A stretch of 63,280 nucleotides of DNA from Aestuariirhabdus sp. (GCA_030622755.1 JAUXFT010000006.1:1-63280); one strand, 5' to 3'; positions 8,996 through 19,867 are shown, numbered from the stretch's first letter. Numbers and translations are program-made. Notes: a model not told the origin generated them from the sequence alone.

Positions 8996-10835
8996 GTGTG
9001 TTCTCTTTTTTTATTCGAGGGGCTAAAGAAAGTTCTTCCAGTTTTACCGGGGTGCCTTTCTTGAATTGATACCAGCCCAGGGTACGATTGATTCGTTGAG
9101 AGTCATTCATGCTAAGAACACCTGTTGTGCCTTCAAGTTGAATACCTTCAATGCGAGTCATCTGGCGTACACGAGAGTGAAGTAAGAAGGCGTCGGCGCC
9201 GAGGGCATAAAGCCCGGCATAGTTGCCGCGAGCGCGTGGCCATAGCTGTTGAATGTCCCTAATTTGTGCATTGTCATTATCTAGCAGCCAGTGAAATCCG
9301 GTAAATTTAACATCATCGAGATCTTTATCTTTACCGGGACTGATTTGCCCTGAATAGATGCTGGATGTGCTTAAAATGGGGAGGCTGGAAGCGTATTGAA
9401 ATGACAGGGTAGGCCTGGCCATTCTGCCTTGTTGGGGTGTCGCGGCAAGGAATACCATATCGACATCCTGCCTACGGCGTGGATCGAACTCGATGTTTGT
9501 TCCTATTACCCGGGAAAGGCGGCGTGCACGTCCTCTGCTTTGGTCAACAGCAAGCAGTGAACCGATTACCTGTCGATAGTCGTTTTCACCGGTGAACTGA
9601 CGCTGACTTATTATTTCACCGCCTAGAGAAATCCATTCGTCAGAGAAAGCTTGCGCTACGCGCTTACCCCATGCGGTTTTTGGACTGAGGATGACAGCGC
9701 GATTGAAGCCTTCCTGTTGGCCTCGTTGGGCTGCTTGTCGTGCCTCATCTTCAGCTGCGAGACCAAACTGGAATAGGCCCTCTAGTTGTTCGCTAGGAAT
9801 GCTGCTGTAATTAAGGGTTAGTGCTGGCAGTGCGAGCAAGTTTTGTGAGGCCATATCGTTGACCTGTTTTTTTCCGAGAGGGCCTATGACCATATCTGCA
9901 CCATCGTTGATGGCCTGATTCATAAGTTGCGGGATGGTTTGCTGGTCTGTGTTGTATAGGGTTATTTGTGGTAACTCATCACCCTGCAGGCCGGCATTAT
10001 AATAGGCAGCCATAAAACCATCGCGAACGGCGTCGCCAGCTTTTTCTAGCCTTCCGCTTTGTGGAAGAAAGAGTGCGACATGCTTAGGTTGATTGGTTGC
10101 CGTGTCGCGAACTATTTGCTCAAGTTCGGCCAGTTTTGTGTTTCCGCTATGGTTAGGCCATGTTGTGGCCCATAGTTCAATGCTTTCAAGTTGTTTGGTA
10201 AGGCTTGAAGGTTTTTTGATGATTTCAGCAAGTTCGATCCAACCGGTCAAATAAGGGATTTGGTGGTATTGACGAACTTCTTGTAACTGGATGAGATCCA
10301 TTTCTAACAAGGTGTTCCACAGCTGTTTTTCAAGTGTTTGTTGCTCATCGGGTGTGGCGGTATCCAGTGCAAGAATTAGCTCGTCGATTGCAGCGGGTGA
10401 ATTACCGGTGGAATGCAGGGCTTTTGCTCTAAGACCATGAGCCTGGGTGCGTATCTGTGGATTTTCGTTACCGAGGACCATGGGGTGATCTAGCCAGGTG
10501 AAAGCAAGGACGTTGTTTTTGCCTAGTGCTAGATTGGCCTGGAGCAATGCATAGCGAGCCATGTTGTCATTGGTAAGTGTGTGCGGAGTGAGGCTGGAAG
10601 CAACTTTGCGGGCTTCGTCGTGCTGATTGTCTTCAATTAACAGGTTGGCCGCAGCAATAATGAGTTGTGCTTGCTGCTCTGGTGCTGCCCCTTCAGCCTG
10701 AGCTAATAACGCCTCGACAGAATTTAGATCCTGATCTGAAAACCGGGAAGCGTCACTATGTTTGGGTGTGCTGCTACATGCGCTGATAAAGGCGAAGAGG
10801 AAAAAAATAGAAAATATGCGCACGTGATGATTCAT
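8898..10835 (-). CDS. lpoA: Penicillin-binding protein activator LpoA (LppC family)
   Basis: 645 aa with lipoprotein signal peptide (FISACSS, Cys20). Residues about 30-240 form the TPR-like N-domain. The C-domain is a periplasmic-binding-protein fold (KHVALFLPQSGRLEKAGDAVRDGFMAA; MVIGPLGKKQV; GFNRAVILSPKTAWGKRVAQAF). LpoA sits in the outer membrane and activates PBP1A for peptidoglycan synthesis. The last 33 residues, low in complexity (ETTLQQGGRSGTPSPEL), are encoded in the stretch shared with yraN. It is the first gene of the minus-strand operon and divergent from rsmI. Confidence 0.92.
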   Translation of the reverse strand: MNHHVRIFSIFFLFAFISACSSTPKHSDASRFSDQDLNSVEALLAQAEGAAPEQQAQLIIAAANLLIEDNQHDEARKVASSLTPHTLTNDNMARYALLQANLALGKNNVLAFTWLDHPMVLGNENPQIRTQAHGLRAKALHSTGNSPAAIDELILALDTATPDEQQTLEKQLWNTLLEMDLIQLQEVRQYHQIPYLTGWIELAEIIKKPSSLTKQLESIELWATTWPNHSGNTKLAELEQIVRDTATNQPKHVALFLPQSGRLEKAGDAVRDGFMAAYYNAGLQGDELPQITLYNTDQQTIPQLMNQAINDGADMVIGPLGKKQVNDMASQNLLALPALTLNYSSIPSEQLEGLFQFGLAAEDEARQAAQRGQQEGFNRAVILSPKTAWGKRVAQAFSDEWISLGGEIISQRQFTGENDYRQVIGSLLAVDQSRGRARRLSRVIGTNIEFDPRRRQDVDMVFLAATPQQGRMARPTLSFQYASSLPILSTSSIYSGQISPGKDKDLDDVKFTGFHWLLDNDNAQIRDIQQLWPRARGNYAGLYALGADAFLLHSRVRQMTRIEGIQLEGTTGVLSMNDSQRINRTLGWYQFKKGTPVKLEELSLAPRIKKENTHALDAETTLQQGGRSGTPSPELSPAAGAETVN

Positions 10836-10973
10836 AAGTATTTAATTGTAGCTGTCTGTATCGGAAGGGTTGATTCTACCCTTTAGGGCAAACCTGATAA
10901 TGTTTCATTCTACCCGAGGCGGAGTGCGATTTCCTATATACTATGCAGCTTCTGTTGGCAGGAATGTGATCTG

Positions 10974-11825
10974 ATGAAGAATGAATCGGCTTTGTATGTG
11001 GTTGCGACCCCAATTGGTAATCTGGAAGATATCTCTGAGCGGGCGATGAAAGTTCTCGGTTCAGTGGATTTAATCGCTGCGGAAGATACGCGACATAGTG
11101 CTAGGCTGATGGCTCACCTCGGGGTCTCTACTCCAATGGTTGCCTATCACGATCATAATGAGCGCGAGCGTTGCGGGCAGCTATTAGATAGGGTTGAGGC
11201 TGGTGAGAGCATTGCACTAATTTCAGATGCAGGGACTCCGCTGGTTTCGGATCCCGGGTATCAGTTAATACACCAGGCGCGTCTTCGAGAGATCAGGGTG
11301 ATTCCCGTCCCCGGAGCAAGTGCAATGATTGCTGCATTATGTGCATCCGGGTTGCCATCTGACCGGTTTTACTTCGAAGGGTTTTTACCAGCAAAAAAAA
11401 GCGCCAGGCAGCAGCGTATTGAACACCTTTCATCTTTTCAGGTCACTTGGGTATTTTATGAGTCGACCCATCGTATAGTTGAATGCCTAAAGGATTTGTT
11501 GGTTATTTTGGGTGCGGATCGTGAAGTGGTTATTGCTCGCGAATTGACCAAAACTTTCGAAACAATACATGGTGGTCGTGTTGAGGATGTCATTGACTGG
11601 ATGGTCAGTGATAGCAATCAACAGCGTGGAGAGTTTGTGGTTCTGGTTCATGGCATTTCACCAATTAATAATAAAGGGTTGGTGGTGGATGAGGAGAGCC
11701 AACGAGTGCTTGAAGTCTTATTGGATGAGTTGCCTGTCAAGCAGGCGAGTGCTTTAACTGCCAGAATCACCGGGGTGAGGAAAAAGGCTTTGTACCAGCT
11801 TGCCCTTGAGTTGAAAGACGGTTAG
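10974..11825 (+). CDS. rsmI: 16S rRNA (cytidine1402-2'-O)-methyltransferase
   Basis: 283 aa with the tetrapyrrole-methylase fold of RsmI: YVVATPIGNLEDIS at the N-terminus, AAEDTRHSARLM, ISDAGTPLVSDPGYQL and VPGASAMIAALCASGLPSD. It uses S-adenosylmethionine to 2'-O-methylate C1402 of 16S rRNA in the P site; its partner RsmH, which methylates N4 of the same base, is encoded about 1.1 kb downstream. It is divergent from lpoA, as in E. coli. The 3' end probably contains the rnpB promoter. Confidence 0.96.
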   Translation: MKNESALYVVATPIGNLEDISERAMKVLGSVDLIAAEDTRHSARLMAHLGVSTPMVAYHDHNERERCGQLLDRVEAGESIALISDAGTPLVSDPGYQLIHQARLREIRVIPVPGASAMIAALCASGLPSDRFYFEGFLPAKKSARQQRIEHLSSFQVTWVFYESTHRIVECLKDLLVILGADREVVIARELTKTFETIHGGRVEDVIDWMVSDSNQQRGEFVVLVHGISPINNKGLVVDEESQRVLEVLLDELPVKQASALTARITGVRKKALYQLALELKDG

Positions 11826-11828
11826 TCT
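11800..11828 (+). promoter_or_regulatory. Probable rnpB promoter inside the rsmI 3' end
   Basis: TTGCCC (11800-11805), a 17-nt spacer and TAGTCT (11823-11828) place the start point at about 11835, exactly where the conserved RNase P RNA begins. Confidence 0.5.
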
Positions 11829-11834
11829 AGCCAC

Positions 11835-12180
<346 letters not shown>

Positions 12181-12390
12181 ATTTTTCAACACCCTGTTCC
12201 TGGGTGATGATATACGCAATAAACCTTTTTAGATGAAAACAATCTTACTCTTAAGAACTTACATTAACTGTGAGTCTTATGTCGTTGTATTTTTTGACTG
12301 CCAGCCTTTACTCTTCTTGATATTACTCCAGAGCATGAGCTTTTTTGCCATATCATCCTGATTTTAAAGCTATTTTTGCCAACTCACGTG

Positions 12391-12419
12391 TTGACTAGGG
12401 TGCCTAGCATTCCTATAGT
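12391..12419 (+). promoter_or_regulatory. Main promoter of the mra/dcw cluster
   Basis: TTGACT (12391-12396), 17-nt spacer and TATAGT (12414-12419) form a near-consensus sigma70 promoter; the expected start point is near 12426. The MraZ operator begins at the start point, so bound MraZ would block initiation. Confidence 0.8.
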
Positions 12420-12427
12420 GTCCTTTA

Positions 12428-12462
12428 GTGGTACAAAGTGGGTAAAAGTGGGAAAAAGGGGG
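12428..12462 (+). promoter_or_regulatory. MraZ operator: four GTGGG-type repeats at 10-bp period
   Basis: GTGGT (12428), GTGGG (12438), GTGGG (12448) and GGGGG (12458) are spaced exactly 10 bp apart with A/T-rich 5-nt gaps. This is the known MraZ recognition pattern (tandem TGGG boxes with 5-nt spacers). The fourth, degenerate repeat is also the Shine-Dalgarno of mraZ. Confidence 0.85.
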
Positions 12463-12464
12463 AA

Positions 12465-12926
12465 GTGGTGAGATTTAGAGGGGCCAATGCAATCAATCTT
12501 GATGCGAAAGGGCGACTGGCAGTACCTACACGGTATCGTCAGCGTTTGCTTGAGCTCGATGATGGCTGTCTGGTCGCTACTATCGATACTGATCAGCCCT
12601 GTTTACTTATTTATCCCTTGGCCGAATGGGAAGAGATTCAAACAGAAATAGAAGCTCTGTCGAGTTTTAATCCAAAAACAAGGCGCATTCAGCGACTGTT
12701 AATCGGTAATGCTACCGACCTTGAGATGGATTCCAATAGTCGAATTCTCGTTCCTCCCCTGTTGCGTGAACATGCAGGATTAGAAAAGCGCAGTATTTTG
12801 GTAGGTCAAGGTAAGAAATTTGAGTTATGGAGTGAGGAACGTTGGGCTGAGAGGCTTAACGAAGATCTTGCATTGTGTAACGCTGATGATGAGGTTCCGG
12901 CAGAGTTAATGTCTCTGTCGCTATAA
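12465..12926 (+). CDS. mraZ: Transcriptional regulator MraZ
   Basis: About 153 aa from GTG 12465 (GTG 12468 is equally possible); the G-rich 12458-12462 is the ribosome-binding site. A further in-frame GTG at 12438 falls within the operator and would add non-family residues. Two SpoVT/AbrB-type domains are visible, with the conserved cores [14 protein letters not shown] and [14 protein letters not shown]. MraZ represses its own promoter and thereby the whole cluster. The stop is 2 nt before rsmH. Confidence 0.93.
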   Translation: MVRFRGANAINLDAKGRLAVPTRYRQRLLELDDGCLVATIDTDQPCLLIYPLAEWEEIQTEIEALSSFNPKTRRIQRLLIGNATDLEMDSNSRILVPPLLREHAGLEKRSILVGQGKKFELWSEERWAERLNEDLALCNADDEVPAELMSLSL

Positions 12927-12928
12927 AA

Positions 12929-13864
12929 ATGACAACAAACTTTCAACATGAAACTGTGCTCCTTGATGAGGCGGTGTCCGCTTTGGTGACAGATGCGGAT
13001 GGTAGTTATGTTGATGGTACCTTTGGGCGAGGTGGTCACTCTCGAAAAGTTCTTGAGCTGCTAGGTTCTGGTGGTTCCCTGATGGGGATTGATAAAGACC
13101 CTCGGGCTATTGAAACGGCGATGCAGCTCTGTGAAGAAGATTCACGTTTTATCATTGAACAGGGATCTTTTGCGCAACTGGAACAATTGGTAAGTCGGGA
13201 GGATTCAGATCCACGTATTGATGGCGTGCTGCTGGACCTGGGTGTTTCATCTCCCCAGCTTGATGATCCTGAGCGTGGTTTCAGCTTTCTTAATGACGGA
13301 CCTCTGGATATGCGTATGGACCCTTCTCGAGGGGTAAGTGCTGAGCAATGGTTAGCGCATGCAAAAGAGGAAGATATTGCCTGGGCTTTAAAAACGTATG
13401 GAGAAGAGCGGTTTGCCAAGCGTATTTCTCATGCGATTGTTGAGGCTAGAGACGAAGCGCCGATCACGCGTACAGCGCAGTTAGCAAAAATTGTAGCGGA
13501 GGCTAACCCGCGTTGGGAGAAGGGAAAAAACCCTGCAACGCGAGCCTTTCAGGGTATAAGAATTTATATCAATGCTGAATTGGCGGATCTGGAAAGTTGT
13601 CTTGAGCAGGCCCTGGAAGTATTGCGGCCTGGAGGGCGTTTAGTGGTCATTAGTTTCCATTCCCTGGAAGACAGGATGGTCAAACGTTTTATTCGCAAAC
13701 ATGTAAAAGGCGATGAGTTGCCTCCAGGGTTGCCGGTAAGGGATGAGGAGTTGAATAAGCGGTTGCGTGCTATTGGAAAGGCACAAAAAGCATCCGCTGA
13801 AGAGGTTGCACGTAATCCGCGCTCTCGTAGCGCAGTTATGCGGGTTGCTGAAAAAATTCAATAG
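12929..13864 (+). CDS. rsmH: 16S rRNA (cytosine1402-N4)-methyltransferase
   Basis: 311 aa. SAM-binding motif [15 protein letters not shown] near residue 30, [18 protein letters not shown], and the C-terminal [15 protein letters not shown] are all RsmH (MraW) signatures. It methylates N4 of C1402 in 16S rRNA, on the same base as RsmI. Second gene of the cell-wall cluster, as usual. Confidence 0.97.
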   Translation: MTTNFQHETVLLDEAVSALVTDADGSYVDGTFGRGGHSRKVLELLGSGGSLMGIDKDPRAIETAMQLCEEDSRFIIEQGSFAQLEQLVSREDSDPRIDGVLLDLGVSSPQLDDPERGFSFLNDGPLDMRMDPSRGVSAEQWLAHAKEEDIAWALKTYGEERFAKRISHAIVEARDEAPITRTAQLAKIVAEANPRWEKGKNPATRAFQGIRIYINAELADLESCLEQALEVLRPGGRLVVISFHSLEDRMVKRFIRKHVKGDELPPGLPVRDEELNKRLRAIGKAQKASAEEVARNPRSRSAVMRVAEKIQ

Positions 13865-13882
13865 GGATGTGGGAGAGTTTGA

Positions 13883-14176
13883 GTGAAAGCCGTTTTGGAA
13901 GAGCTAATTCGAAAGCCTAATTTGGCGGTGCTGGGATTGTTATTGGGAATAGCAATTACGTCTATTGCGGTGACCTATAGCGCTCATCTGAACCGGGTTC
14001 TCTTTAACGAATTGCAGTACGAAATGAATTATAAAAACAGTGCTCAGGTTGAATGGGGGCAATTGTTGTTGCAGCACAGTACCCTGACAATCCCTAGCCG
14101 TATTGAGCGATTGGCGACAAATAAACTGGGAATGAAAATACCAAAGCCTATGGACATCGTAATGGTGGTGCAGTGA
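13883..14176 (+). CDS. ftsL: Cell division protein FtsL
   Basis: 97 aa, GTG start, with a short cytoplasmic N-terminus, one transmembrane helix (about 17-37; LAVLGLLLGIAITSIAVTY) and a periplasmic coiled-coil region ending at IPKPMDIVMVVQ. FtsL forms the FtsQLB divisome complex. Sequence conservation is low in this family, so the call rests on size, topology and place between rsmH and ftsI. It overlaps ftsI by 4 nt (GTGA). Confidence 0.93.
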   Translation: MKAVLEELIRKPNLAVLGLLLGIAITSIAVTYSAHLNRVLFNELQYEMNYKNSAQVEWGQLLLQHSTLTIPSRIERLATNKLGMKIPKPMDIVMVVQ

Positions 14177-15894
14177 GCAAAAACGCTATAACAGGGCCAT
14201 ACCCGGCTCGTTTAGTGTTTGTTTTAGTGCTGGTCGCGTTGGCTACCAGCCTTGTGCTGTGGCGCATTGTTAATTTGCAGGTTGTTGATCGTCAGTTTTT
14301 GCAGAGTCAAGGTGATAAGCGCACAGTACGGTTTTCTCAAATCGCAGCAACTCGAGGTATTGTTTTTGATCGTAACGGCCGTGCTCTGGCAGTAAGTACC
14401 CCGGTGGTTTCTATTTGGGCCAATCCCAAGGAGCTTGCGCAGCAGAATATTCCCTGGAAGACGTTGTCTTCATTACTTGATTTGTCCGTTAGCTATTTAA
14501 AGAAGCGGGTTGGTAATGGAGCAAAGAAAGACTTCATCTACCTCAAGCGCCAGCTTACGCCTGAGCAGGGACGAAAAGTATTAGCGTTGAATCTTGAGGG
14601 CGTGTACTCCATCGATGAGTATCGCCGATACTATCCGGCAGGAGAAGTCGCTGCCCACCTTGTCGGCTTTACTGATGTTGATGACAGTGGCCAGGAGGGC
14701 ATGGAGCTTGCCTTCAATGAATGGCTGGAAGGTAAGCCCGGTAAGTATCGCACTCTGAAAGATCGTCGTGGACGCCTTGTGAAAAGTGCTGAAGTAGTCA
14801 CAGCAGCCAGTCCAGGTAAAGATCTGGTGCTAAGCATCGATATGCGTATTCAGTACCTTGCCTATAAAGAGCTAAAGGCCGCGGTTAATCAGCATAATGC
14901 TGATGGCGGTTCTATTGTTTCCATCGATGTTGAGACCGGTGAGGTGTTGGCGATGGTTAATCAGCCTGCCTATAACCCGAATAACCGCAAACGCATCAAA
15001 GTGAGTAGCCTGCGTAATCGAGCAATGACCGATGTATTTGAGCCCGGGTCAACCGTTAAGCCGCTTACCGTCGCGGCTGCATTACATAGTGGGCGCTATA
15101 GCAAGAATTCAAAAATCGATACGACACCCGGTGTTTTCAGAGTAGGATCTAAGCTGCGAGTTAAAGATCATAGAAATTATGGTGTGGTGGATATGACCAC
15201 CATGCTGGCAAAATCCAGCAATATCGCTGCCAGCAAAATAGCTCTTGATCTGGGTGCCGAGCCCATTTGGGATCTGTTCTATCAGGTTGGCTTTGGGCAG
15301 GCTTCAGGAAGTGGGTTTCCGGGAGAAAGCAGTGGTATGTTGCCAAATCATGGAAGGTGGCGTCCCACTGAAACGGCTACCTTATCGTACGGTTATGGTA
15401 TTTCTGTGACGGCATTGCAGTTGGCATCTGCGTATACGGTGTTGGCTCGGGATGGTCAGAAGAAAGCTGTGAGCCTGCTGAAAGGAGGTTACAGTGATCA
15501 GGAATCGGAACCCGTAATATCTGCGCGTATAGCCAAAGATGTCCGTGAGATGATGAGTGCAGTAGTGGAACCCGGAGGCACGGGCACGCGGGCACAAGTT
15601 GAGGGCTACCGGGTAGCGGGTAAAACCGGAACGGTGCACAAGGCTAGCCGAAACGGATATGAAGAAGATAAATACATCTCTACCTTTGCAGGAATGGCAC
15701 CGGTGAAAAATCCCCGTGTGGTTACTGTGGTTATGATTGATAATCCGAAGCAGGGTGATTACTACGGAGGCGCTGTTGCTGCTCCGGTATTTTCAAAGGT
15801 TATGTCTGGTACGTTGCATCTACTCGGAGTTACGCCCGATGACGTCAAGATGATCGCTGCCGATAAAGCTGGTAATAGAGCGGGGAGGTCGTGA
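14173..15894 (+). CDS. ftsI: Peptidoglycan D,D-transpeptidase FtsI (PBP3)
   Basis: 573 aa, GTG start in the GTGA overlap with ftsL. An N-terminal membrane helix (LVFVLVLVALATSLVLW) precedes a PBP dimerisation domain and the class B transpeptidase domain. Active-site motifs: STVK with nucleophile Ser293, SSN at 348-350, and KTGT starting at Lys484. It crosslinks septal peptidoglycan with FtsW, encoded downstream, as its glycosyltransferase partner. It is the target of many beta-lactams. Confidence 0.97.
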   Translation: MSKNAITGPYPARLVFVLVLVALATSLVLWRIVNLQVVDRQFLQSQGDKRTVRFSQIAATRGIVFDRNGRALAVSTPVVSIWANPKELAQQNIPWKTLSSLLDLSVSYLKKRVGNGAKKDFIYLKRQLTPEQGRKVLALNLEGVYSIDEYRRYYPAGEVAAHLVGFTDVDDSGQEGMELAFNEWLEGKPGKYRTLKDRRGRLVKSAEVVTAASPGKDLVLSIDMRIQYLAYKELKAAVNQHNADGGSIVSIDVETGEVLAMVNQPAYNPNNRKRIKVSSLRNRAMTDVFEPGSTVKPLTVAAALHSGRYSKNSKIDTTPGVFRVGSKLRVKDHRNYGVVDMTTMLAKSSNIAASKIALDLGAEPIWDLFYQVGFGQASGSGFPGESSGMLPNHGRWRPTETATLSYGYGISVTALQLASAYTVLARDGQKKAVSLLKGGYSDQESEPVISARIAKDVREMMSAVVEPGGTGTRAQVEGYRVAGKTGTVHKASRNGYEEDKYISTFAGMAPVKNPRVVTVVMIDNPKQGDYYGGAVAAPVFSKVMSGTLHLLGVTPDDVKMIAADKAGNRAGRS

Positions 15895-17405
15895 ACACAA
15901 TGACAGCCCGCACTTTGCCGTTAACAACACTGATTCCAGAACTTCCGCAAGATATTGAACAGAAAGTTTCCGGAGTGCAGGTGTCTGGTGTTGCAATTGA
16001 CAGTCGCAAGTTAGCTTGCGGTGATCTGTTCATCGCCCTTCCTGGCGCTGAGCATGATGGTCGTTCTTTTATTGCTGCAGCTATTGCCAGTGGTGCTTCT
16101 GCCGTGTTGGTCGGGGCGACTGGAAGTTATATTGTCAAAGAGAACGAAGGCGTGCCGGTTATTGAGTTGCCAGATTTGTCCGGTAAAGCAAGCTCTATTG
16201 TTGCGAAGTATTATGACTACCCCTCCGATAAAATTCGAGTAGTTGGATTTACCGGGACTAATGGCAAAACCTCATGCAGTCATTACTTGGCACAGATGCT
16301 GGATCTGCTTGGTGAGCGTTGTGGTGTCATGGGTACACTGGGTTGTGGTTTTATTGATGACCTGAAAGAGAGTGCCAATACAACGGCGGATACCGTAACG
16401 ACACAGAGTTTTATTGCTGAATTGGTAGCGGGCGGCGTGCAGAACCTGGCGATGGAAGTATCATCACATGGTTTAGTTCAGGGACGAATCGATGCAATTC
16501 ATTTTGACAGCGCAGTTTTCACCAATTTGACCCGTGATCACCTTGATTACCACGGAAGTATGGAAGAGTATGCGCGCGCAAAATCCATGTTGTTTGCGAG
16601 CCGCAATCTTAAGTGCGCAGTAATTAATGAAGATGACCGTTACGCAGCATTGATGAAGGTGCAATTACGTAGCAGTGCAACGGTGGTTGGTTTTAGTTTG
16701 TGTGATGACAAGGCTGATGTGTCAGTAAATCAGATTCGCTATAGTGCAAAGGGAATTCACGCCTGGTTAATGACGCCGTGGGGTGAAGGCCAGCTGAATT
16801 GTCCTCTGATGGGGAGCTTTAACCTGGCGAATGTTCTTGCAGTGATCTCCGTGCTGGGTCTGCACGGTTATGCTTTGCCACAGCTAATTGAAGCGGTATC
16901 CAAATTGCTCCCTGTCGATGGACGTATGCAGCTAAGAGGCGGAGATAGCCGTCCTCTGGTTGTGGTGGATTATGCGCATACGCCTGATGCGTTAAGCAGT
17001 TTGTTGTCAGCGGTAACCTTACACACTCAAGGTGACATCATTTGTGTCTTTGGGTGTGGTGGCGATCGGGACAAAGGCAAACGTCCGTTAATGGCCAAGG
17101 CTGCTATGGGTGGTTCGCAGCACACGATCATTACCAGTGATAATCCCCGTTCGGAGAAATCGGGTGCAATTATTGCGGATGTTATAAGTGGTGTACCGCC
17201 ACAAGCTCGTAATCGTGTTGAAACAGTTGAAGACCGGACTGAAGCTATTTGCGCCGCGTTTAGCCGTGCTTCTGCAAATGATGTGATTGTTGTTGCAGGA
17301 AAGGGGCATGAAACCTATCAGGAAATTAATGGTGTGCGCTACGACTTCAACGATGTTGAGGTTGTAGACAAGTGTTTGCAGTCCTGGCAGGGGGTGCAAT
17401 CATGA
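15891..17405 (+). CDS. murE: UDP-N-acetylmuramoyl-tripeptide synthetase (MurE)
   Basis: 504 aa, GTG start overlapping the ftsI stop by 4 nt. The ATP-binding loop is GFTGTNGKTSCSHYL; the substrate-binding motif DNPRSE is the form found in enzymes adding meso-diaminopimelate. It adds the third residue to UDP-MurNAc-dipeptide in the cytoplasm, consistent with Gram-negative peptidoglycan. Followed by murF with ATGA overlap. Confidence 0.97.
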   Translation: MNTMTARTLPLTTLIPELPQDIEQKVSGVQVSGVAIDSRKLACGDLFIALPGAEHDGRSFIAAAIASGASAVLVGATGSYIVKENEGVPVIELPDLSGKASSIVAKYYDYPSDKIRVVGFTGTNGKTSCSHYLAQMLDLLGERCGVMGTLGCGFIDDLKESANTTADTVTTQSFIAELVAGGVQNLAMEVSSHGLVQGRIDAIHFDSAVFTNLTRDHLDYHGSMEEYARAKSMLFASRNLKCAVINEDDRYAALMKVQLRSSATVVGFSLCDDKADVSVNQIRYSAKGIHAWLMTPWGEGQLNCPLMGSFNLANVLAVISVLGLHGYALPQLIEAVSKLLPVDGRMQLRGGDSRPLVVVDYAHTPDALSSLLSAVTLHTQGDIICVFGCGGDRDKGKRPLMAKAAMGGSQHTIITSDNPRSEKSGAIIADVISGVPPQARNRVETVEDRTEAICAAFSRASANDVIVVAGKGHETYQEINGVRYDFNDVEVVDKCLQSWQGVQS

Positions 17406-18772
17406 TAGGTCAGCCATTTCTCAGTGATTTATGCATTCCGCTATCAGCGACCAGGTCAGGTGCTGATGTGAAATTCAAGAATGTCAGTATTGATACCCGA
17501 ACTATTAATAAGGGTGCTTTATTCGTTGCGATTTCAGGACCAAACTTTGACGGCCATGATTATCTGGATGTCGCGCTAAAGGCTGGTGCTGTCGCTACGC
17601 TCGTGAGTAAGCCGTGTGATAGTGAGTTGCCACAATTGCAGGTGACTGATACTCGAGTTGCATTGGGTAAATTAGGTGGTTGGGTACGTGATCAGTTTTC
17701 TGGGCCAGTTGTCGCGGTAACAGGTAGTAGCGGTAAAACTACCGTTAAGTCCTTGTTGACATCAATTTTCGAACAACAGGGGCCAGTGCATGCTACTCGC
17801 GGAAATCTCAATAATGATTTCGGCGTTCCACTAACTCTATGTGAGCTCAGTGATAGCCATCAAAGCGCGGTTATCGAATTAGGTGCCAGCGCGTTAGGTG
17901 AAATTGCTTATACGGCCGCGCTAGTGAAAGCACAATGTTCAATTATTACTAATGCGAGTGTTGCTCATTTAGAGGGTTTTGGTTCTTTGCAAGGTATCGC
18001 CAAAGCCAAGGGAGAAATAGTTTCGGCATTGCCTGCTAATGGTACTGCCGTACTCAATAGTGATGATGGTTTTTTTGATTATTGGTGTGGCCTGGCAGGT
18101 AACAGAAATATCGTAAGTTTCAGTTTGGCTGATGAGCAGGCGGACTTTTTTGCCAGTAATATCCAGGCTTTTGATAGCGGTTGTGAATTTGAGCTGTGCA
18201 CCGGAAACGCCAGGCACAAGGTTAAGCTCGAACTCTCAGGTCAGCATAATGTCATTAACGCAGTTGCGGCTGCCGCGGCTGCCAGTGTTAGCGGTGTTGA
18301 GATACAGAAAATTATCAAAGGGATTGCGGCAGCAAAGCCATTGCCCGGTCGAGGTGCTTCCTGCTTGGGTGTGAATGGTGCGCGGATAATTGATGATAGC
18401 TATAACGCGAACCCGGCATCGTTCCGCGCTGCAATTGATATGTTAAGTGAATGTCAGGGTAAAACAGTTTTGGTTGTGGGTGAAATGGCAGAGCTGGGGA
18501 GCGAAGCCATAGAGGCGCACCAGCAATTGGGGGAATACGCCCGGTTGCGGGGGGTAGGTGCCCTGCTAGCGGTGGGGCCGCTAAGTGCAGGTGCAGCCCA
18601 GGCGTATGGTGCTGGTGCGTTCTCAACCCTTAATAAGCAGGAATTAATTGATACGTTGAAAACTTACCTGGATAGCGGTGTTACCGTTTTGGTGAAAGGA
18701 TCTAGAAGTGCAGGGATGGATGATGTAGTTAAGGCTGTAAGTGGATTTGCCGATCAAGGGGGGCAAGCCTGA
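17402..18772 (+). CDS. murF: UDP-N-acetylmuramoyl-tripeptide--D-alanyl-D-alanine ligase
   Basis: 456 aa from ATG 17402 (ATGA overlap with murE; an upstream in-frame start would enlarge the overlap without family support). Mur ligase features: [28 protein letters not shown], and [15 protein letters not shown] of the C-domain. It adds D-Ala-D-Ala to complete the pentapeptide. One-base overlap with mraY. Confidence 0.96.
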   Translation: MIGQPFLSDLCIPLSATRSGADVKFKNVSIDTRTINKGALFVAISGPNFDGHDYLDVALKAGAVATLVSKPCDSELPQLQVTDTRVALGKLGGWVRDQFSGPVVAVTGSSGKTTVKSLLTSIFEQQGPVHATRGNLNNDFGVPLTLCELSDSHQSAVIELGASALGEIAYTAALVKAQCSIITNASVAHLEGFGSLQGIAKAKGEIVSALPANGTAVLNSDDGFFDYWCGLAGNRNIVSFSLADEQADFFASNIQAFDSGCEFELCTGNARHKVKLELSGQHNVINAVAAAAAASVSGVEIQKIIKGIAAAKPLPGRGASCLGVNGARIIDDSYNANPASFRAAIDMLSECQGKTVLVVGEMAELGSEAIEAHQQLGEYARLRGVGALLAVGPLSAGAAQAYGAGAFSTLNKQELIDTLKTYLDSGVTVLVKGSRSAGMDDVVKAVSGFADQGGQA

Positions 18773-19854
18773 TGTTGTTATGGTTAAGTGAATACATGGC
18801 GCAATATCATAGCGCATTTAATGTTTTTCAATATCTAACCTTGCGTGCGATTCTTGGCGTATTAACTGCGTTGGCAATGTCCTTGTGTTTGGGTCCTCTG
18901 ATGATCAACAAGCTGCGCCATTATCAAATTGGTCAGGCAATTCGCGATGATGGCCCACAGACTCATTTGAGCAAAGCCGGCACACCAACCATGGGTGGGG
19001 CTTTGATTCTGGTCGCACTGGGTCTGAGTACCCTGTTATGGGCTGATCTGGCTAATCGCTATGTGTGGGTGGTCTTGGCAGTAACCTTTACATTTGGCGC
19101 TGTTGGCTGGGTTGATGATTACCGTAAGGTAGTAGAGAAAAATCCTCGTGGACTACCGGCTCGCTGGAAATACCTGTGGCAGTCTGTGGCAGGTTTGGGG
19201 GCAGCACTGTATTTGTACTTTAGTGCGACATCACCCGCTGAATTGGCACTGATTGTTCCGTTCTTTAAAACCGTAGCGATTGATCTTGGACCGCTGTTTA
19301 TCGTGCTTACTTATTTTGTGATCGTAGGCACGAGCAATGCGGTTAACCTGACTGATGGCCTTGATGGTCTGGCTATCATGCCTACCGTTATGGTGGGTGG
19401 TGCTCTTGGAATCTTTGCTTATCTTAGTGGGCATGCAGGATTTGCCGAGTATTTGCATATTCCATATATCGCGGGAGTCGGTGAGTTAATTGTGTTTTGT
19501 GCTGCGCTTGCGGGTGCTGGCCTGGGGTTCCTCTGGTTTAACACCTACCCCGCACAAGTATTTATGGGCGATGTTGGCGCGCTGGCTCTTGGCGCAGCCT
19601 TGGGTGTGGTCGCGGTGATTGTGCGTCAGGAGATCGTGCTTTTTATCATGGGGGGCGTGTTTGTCATGGAAACCGTATCAGTCATTTTGCAGGTTTCCTC
19701 ATTCAAGTTGACCGGTAGACGAATCTTTCGTATGGCTCCATTGCATCATCATTTTGAGCTTAAGGGGTGGCCGGAGCCTCGCGTAATTGTACGGTTTTGG
19801 ATTATCACTCTAATGCTGGTGCTGTTTGGCCTGGCAACATTGAAATTGCGTTAA
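18772..19854 (+). CDS. mraY: Phospho-N-acetylmuramoyl-pentapeptide transferase
   Basis: 360 aa, ten predicted membrane spans, with the MraY signatures [47 protein letters not shown] and the histidine cluster [15 protein letters not shown]. It transfers phospho-MurNAc-pentapeptide to undecaprenyl phosphate at the inner membrane, making lipid I. Length is the family norm. Confidence 0.98.
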   Translation: MLLWLSEYMAQYHSAFNVFQYLTLRAILGVLTALAMSLCLGPLMINKLRHYQIGQAIRDDGPQTHLSKAGTPTMGGALILVALGLSTLLWADLANRYVWVVLAVTFTFGAVGWVDDYRKVVEKNPRGLPARWKYLWQSVAGLGAALYLYFSATSPAELALIVPFFKTVAIDLGPLFIVLTYFVIVGTSNAVNLTDGLDGLAIMPTVMVGGALGIFAYLSGHAGFAEYLHIPYIAGVGELIVFCAALAGAGLGFLWFNTYPAQVFMGDVGALALGAALGVVAVIVRQEIVLFIMGGVFVMETVSVILQVSSFKLTGRRIFRMAPLHHHFELKGWPEPRVIVRFWIITLMLVLFGLATLKLR

Positions 19855-19867
19855 CGGGACGCACACT

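Noticed and set aside
12438-12464. GTG 12438 as the mraZ start
   Set aside because: It falls inside the MraZ operator and would place the ribosome-binding site and extra residues where family members have none.
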